From SLNP01 sp964446435 (GTDB lineage: Bacteria > Bacteroidota > Bacteroidia > Bacteroidales > VadinHA17), in contig CAYUOS010000147.1 of the NCBI GenBank assembly GCA_964446435.1, forward strand, positions 1-7,102: a stretch of DNA of 7,102 nucleotides. Reading direction: 5' to 3'. Numbering within the stretch: the first letter of the stretch is position 1; the number at the start of each line of letters is the position of its first letter. The translations under genes and the position numbers were made by a program. The notes beneath the pieces are model-generated. The model saw nothing but the letters and a program-made list of their open reading frames with translations, was not told where the DNA came from and made no database searches. Below, piece by piece: positions 6,256-7,102 of the stretch.

Positions 6256-7102
6256 ATGATTGGAATACTTCGACCTCCTCCTCATAAGGAGATGCTGCCG
6301 GCTGACAAAATTGACCCTGCCTACAGGAAACTCAGATTCCAGGTATTCATGGGCATCTTCATCGGCTATGCCGGCTATTACCTGGTAAGAAAGAACTTTT
6401 CGCTGGTAATACCCGACCTGATTGAGCTGGGCTATTCACGGGGACAGCTGGGTATTATAGCTTCGGCAGTTTCTTTGGCATACGGGCTGAGCAAATTTCT
6501 GATGGGAGGCGTATCTGACAGAAGCAATGCCAGGGTGTTCCTTAGCCTGGGACTTCTTTTATCATCATTGCTGGTATTCGGCTTCGGTACTATTCCATTT
6601 CTTACCTCCTCGGTATTGGTAATGTTCACTGTATTCTTCCTGAACGGGTGGGTACAGGGTATGGGCTGGCCTGCGTGTGGAAGAACAATGGTGCACTGGT
6701 ATTCGGCAAAAGAGAGGGGTACCAAGATGGCCGTATGGAATCTCGCCCACAACATTGGAGGAGGCCTTATCGGTCCGCTGGCCATACTCGGGGTAATGAT
6801 ATTCGGAGACTGGCACAGCAAGCTATACTTCCCGGCAATGATAGCGATGGTAATCGCCCTGATTACCTACCTGATGGTAAGGGACACACCGCAATCCTGC
6901 GGTCTTCCGAACATAGAAGCATACAAGCATGATTATCCGAAAGATTACAATGAAAGTCACGAAAAGGAATTCTCTACCAGGGAGATATTCCTCAAGTATG
7001 TCTTCAATAATAAGTTTCTGTGGCTCATAGCAATCGCAAATGTGATGATATATCTCATCCGTTATGGCGTTCTTGATTGGGCCCCAACATACCTTAAGGA
7101 GG
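6256..7102 (+). CDS. glpT: Glycerol-3-phosphate:phosphate antiporter GlpT, N-terminal 282 codons, cut by window edge
   Basis: This inner-membrane major-facilitator transporter (organophosphate:Pi antiporter group) brings periplasmic G3P in against phosphate. The 282 visible residues, out of about 450 expected, align without gaps to the E. coli GlpT sequence as I remember it, so residue numbers agree. The two substrate-phosphate-binding arginines are Arg45 (YYLVRKNF) and Arg269 (YLIRYGVLDW). Also present are Tyr38, Tyr42, Lys46, Lys80 (GLSKFLMGG), Asp88 (VSDRSN) and His165 (WNLAHNIGGG). Other strong matches are GMGWPACGRTMVHW (136-149), RDTPQSCGLP (234-243) and the central cytoplasmic loop EAYKHDYPKDYNE. 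The ATG at 6256 (MIGILRPPPHKEM) is preferred because this leader matches the E. coli MLSIFKPAPHKA leader; Met13 at 6292 is the alternative. It follows the sulfatase gene by 152 bp, so it may be read through from glpD or have its own promoter. Its presence implies a periplasmic source of G3P. Confidence 0.96.
   Translation, partial: MIGILRPPPHKEMLPADKIDPAYRKLRFQVFMGIFIGYAGYYLVRKNFSLVIPDLIELGYSRGQLGIIASAVSLAYGLSKFLMGGVSDRSNARVFLSLGLLLSSLLVFGFGTIPFLTSSVLVMFTVFFLNGWVQGMGWPACGRTMVHWYSAKERGTKMAVWNLAHNIGGGLIGPLAILGVMIFGDWHSKLYFPAMIAMVIALITYLMVRDTPQSCGLPNIEAYKHDYPKDYNESHEKEFSTREIFLKYVFNNKFLWLIAIANVMIYLIRYGVLDWAPTYLKE

Noticed and set aside
6432..6821. 129-codon open frame on the minus strand at the right end
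   Set aside because: It lies opposite glpT, whose plus-strand frame retains all transporter residues.
1..7102. CRISPR array, tRNA/rRNA genes, insertion sequences or attachment sites
   Set aside because: No regularly spaced repeats, cloverleaf-like sequence, transposase-like frame or terminal inverted repeats were found.

Overview
The window is a nearly complete glycerol / glycerol-3-phosphate (G3P) utilisation locus, split into two divergent transcription units, with an unexpected sulfatase-family gene inside it. The host is probably a member of the Bacteroidota, most likely Bacteroidales. Three signs point that way: a perfect match to the Bacteroidota promoter pattern (TTG, 20 bp, TAnnTTTG) upstream of glpR, start codons without clear Shine-Dalgarno sequences, and a serine-type sulfatase. 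This is inference from sequence style; no marker gene is present.

Leftward unit (minus strand, from about 2580 down to 1): glpR (DeoR-family repressor), an 89-bp gap with a direct repeat and short dyads, glpK (glycerol kinase), then the first ~51 codons of glpF (glycerol facilitator), which runs off the left edge. The 222-bp region 2548-2769 holds the divergent control region, with a convincing glpR promoter, a weak glpD promoter candidate, a (TTTCT) tandem tract and several possible operator repeats.

Rightward unit (plus strand, 2770 to 7102): glpD (FAD-dependent G3P dehydrogenase), a predicted exported S1-family sulfatase whose start codon lies inside the end of glpD (17-nt overlap), a 152-bp AT-rich gap, then the first 282 codons of glpT (G3P:phosphate antiporter). 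glpT is cut by the right edge and is clearly recognisable, with all catalytic transport residues visible.

Together the genes give two routes to dihydroxyacetone phosphate. Glycerol enters through GlpF and is phosphorylated by GlpK, while external G3P enters through GlpT. GlpD oxidises the common G3P pool into the quinone pool, and GlpR presumably represses until G3P accumulates. The odd member is the alkaline-phosphatase-superfamily hydrolase. Its overlap with glpD and its position before glpT suggest that it releases a glycerol-type nutrient in the periplasm, either a desulfated glycerol compound or G3P from a diester. That functional link is a hypothesis and is the most interesting point of the window.
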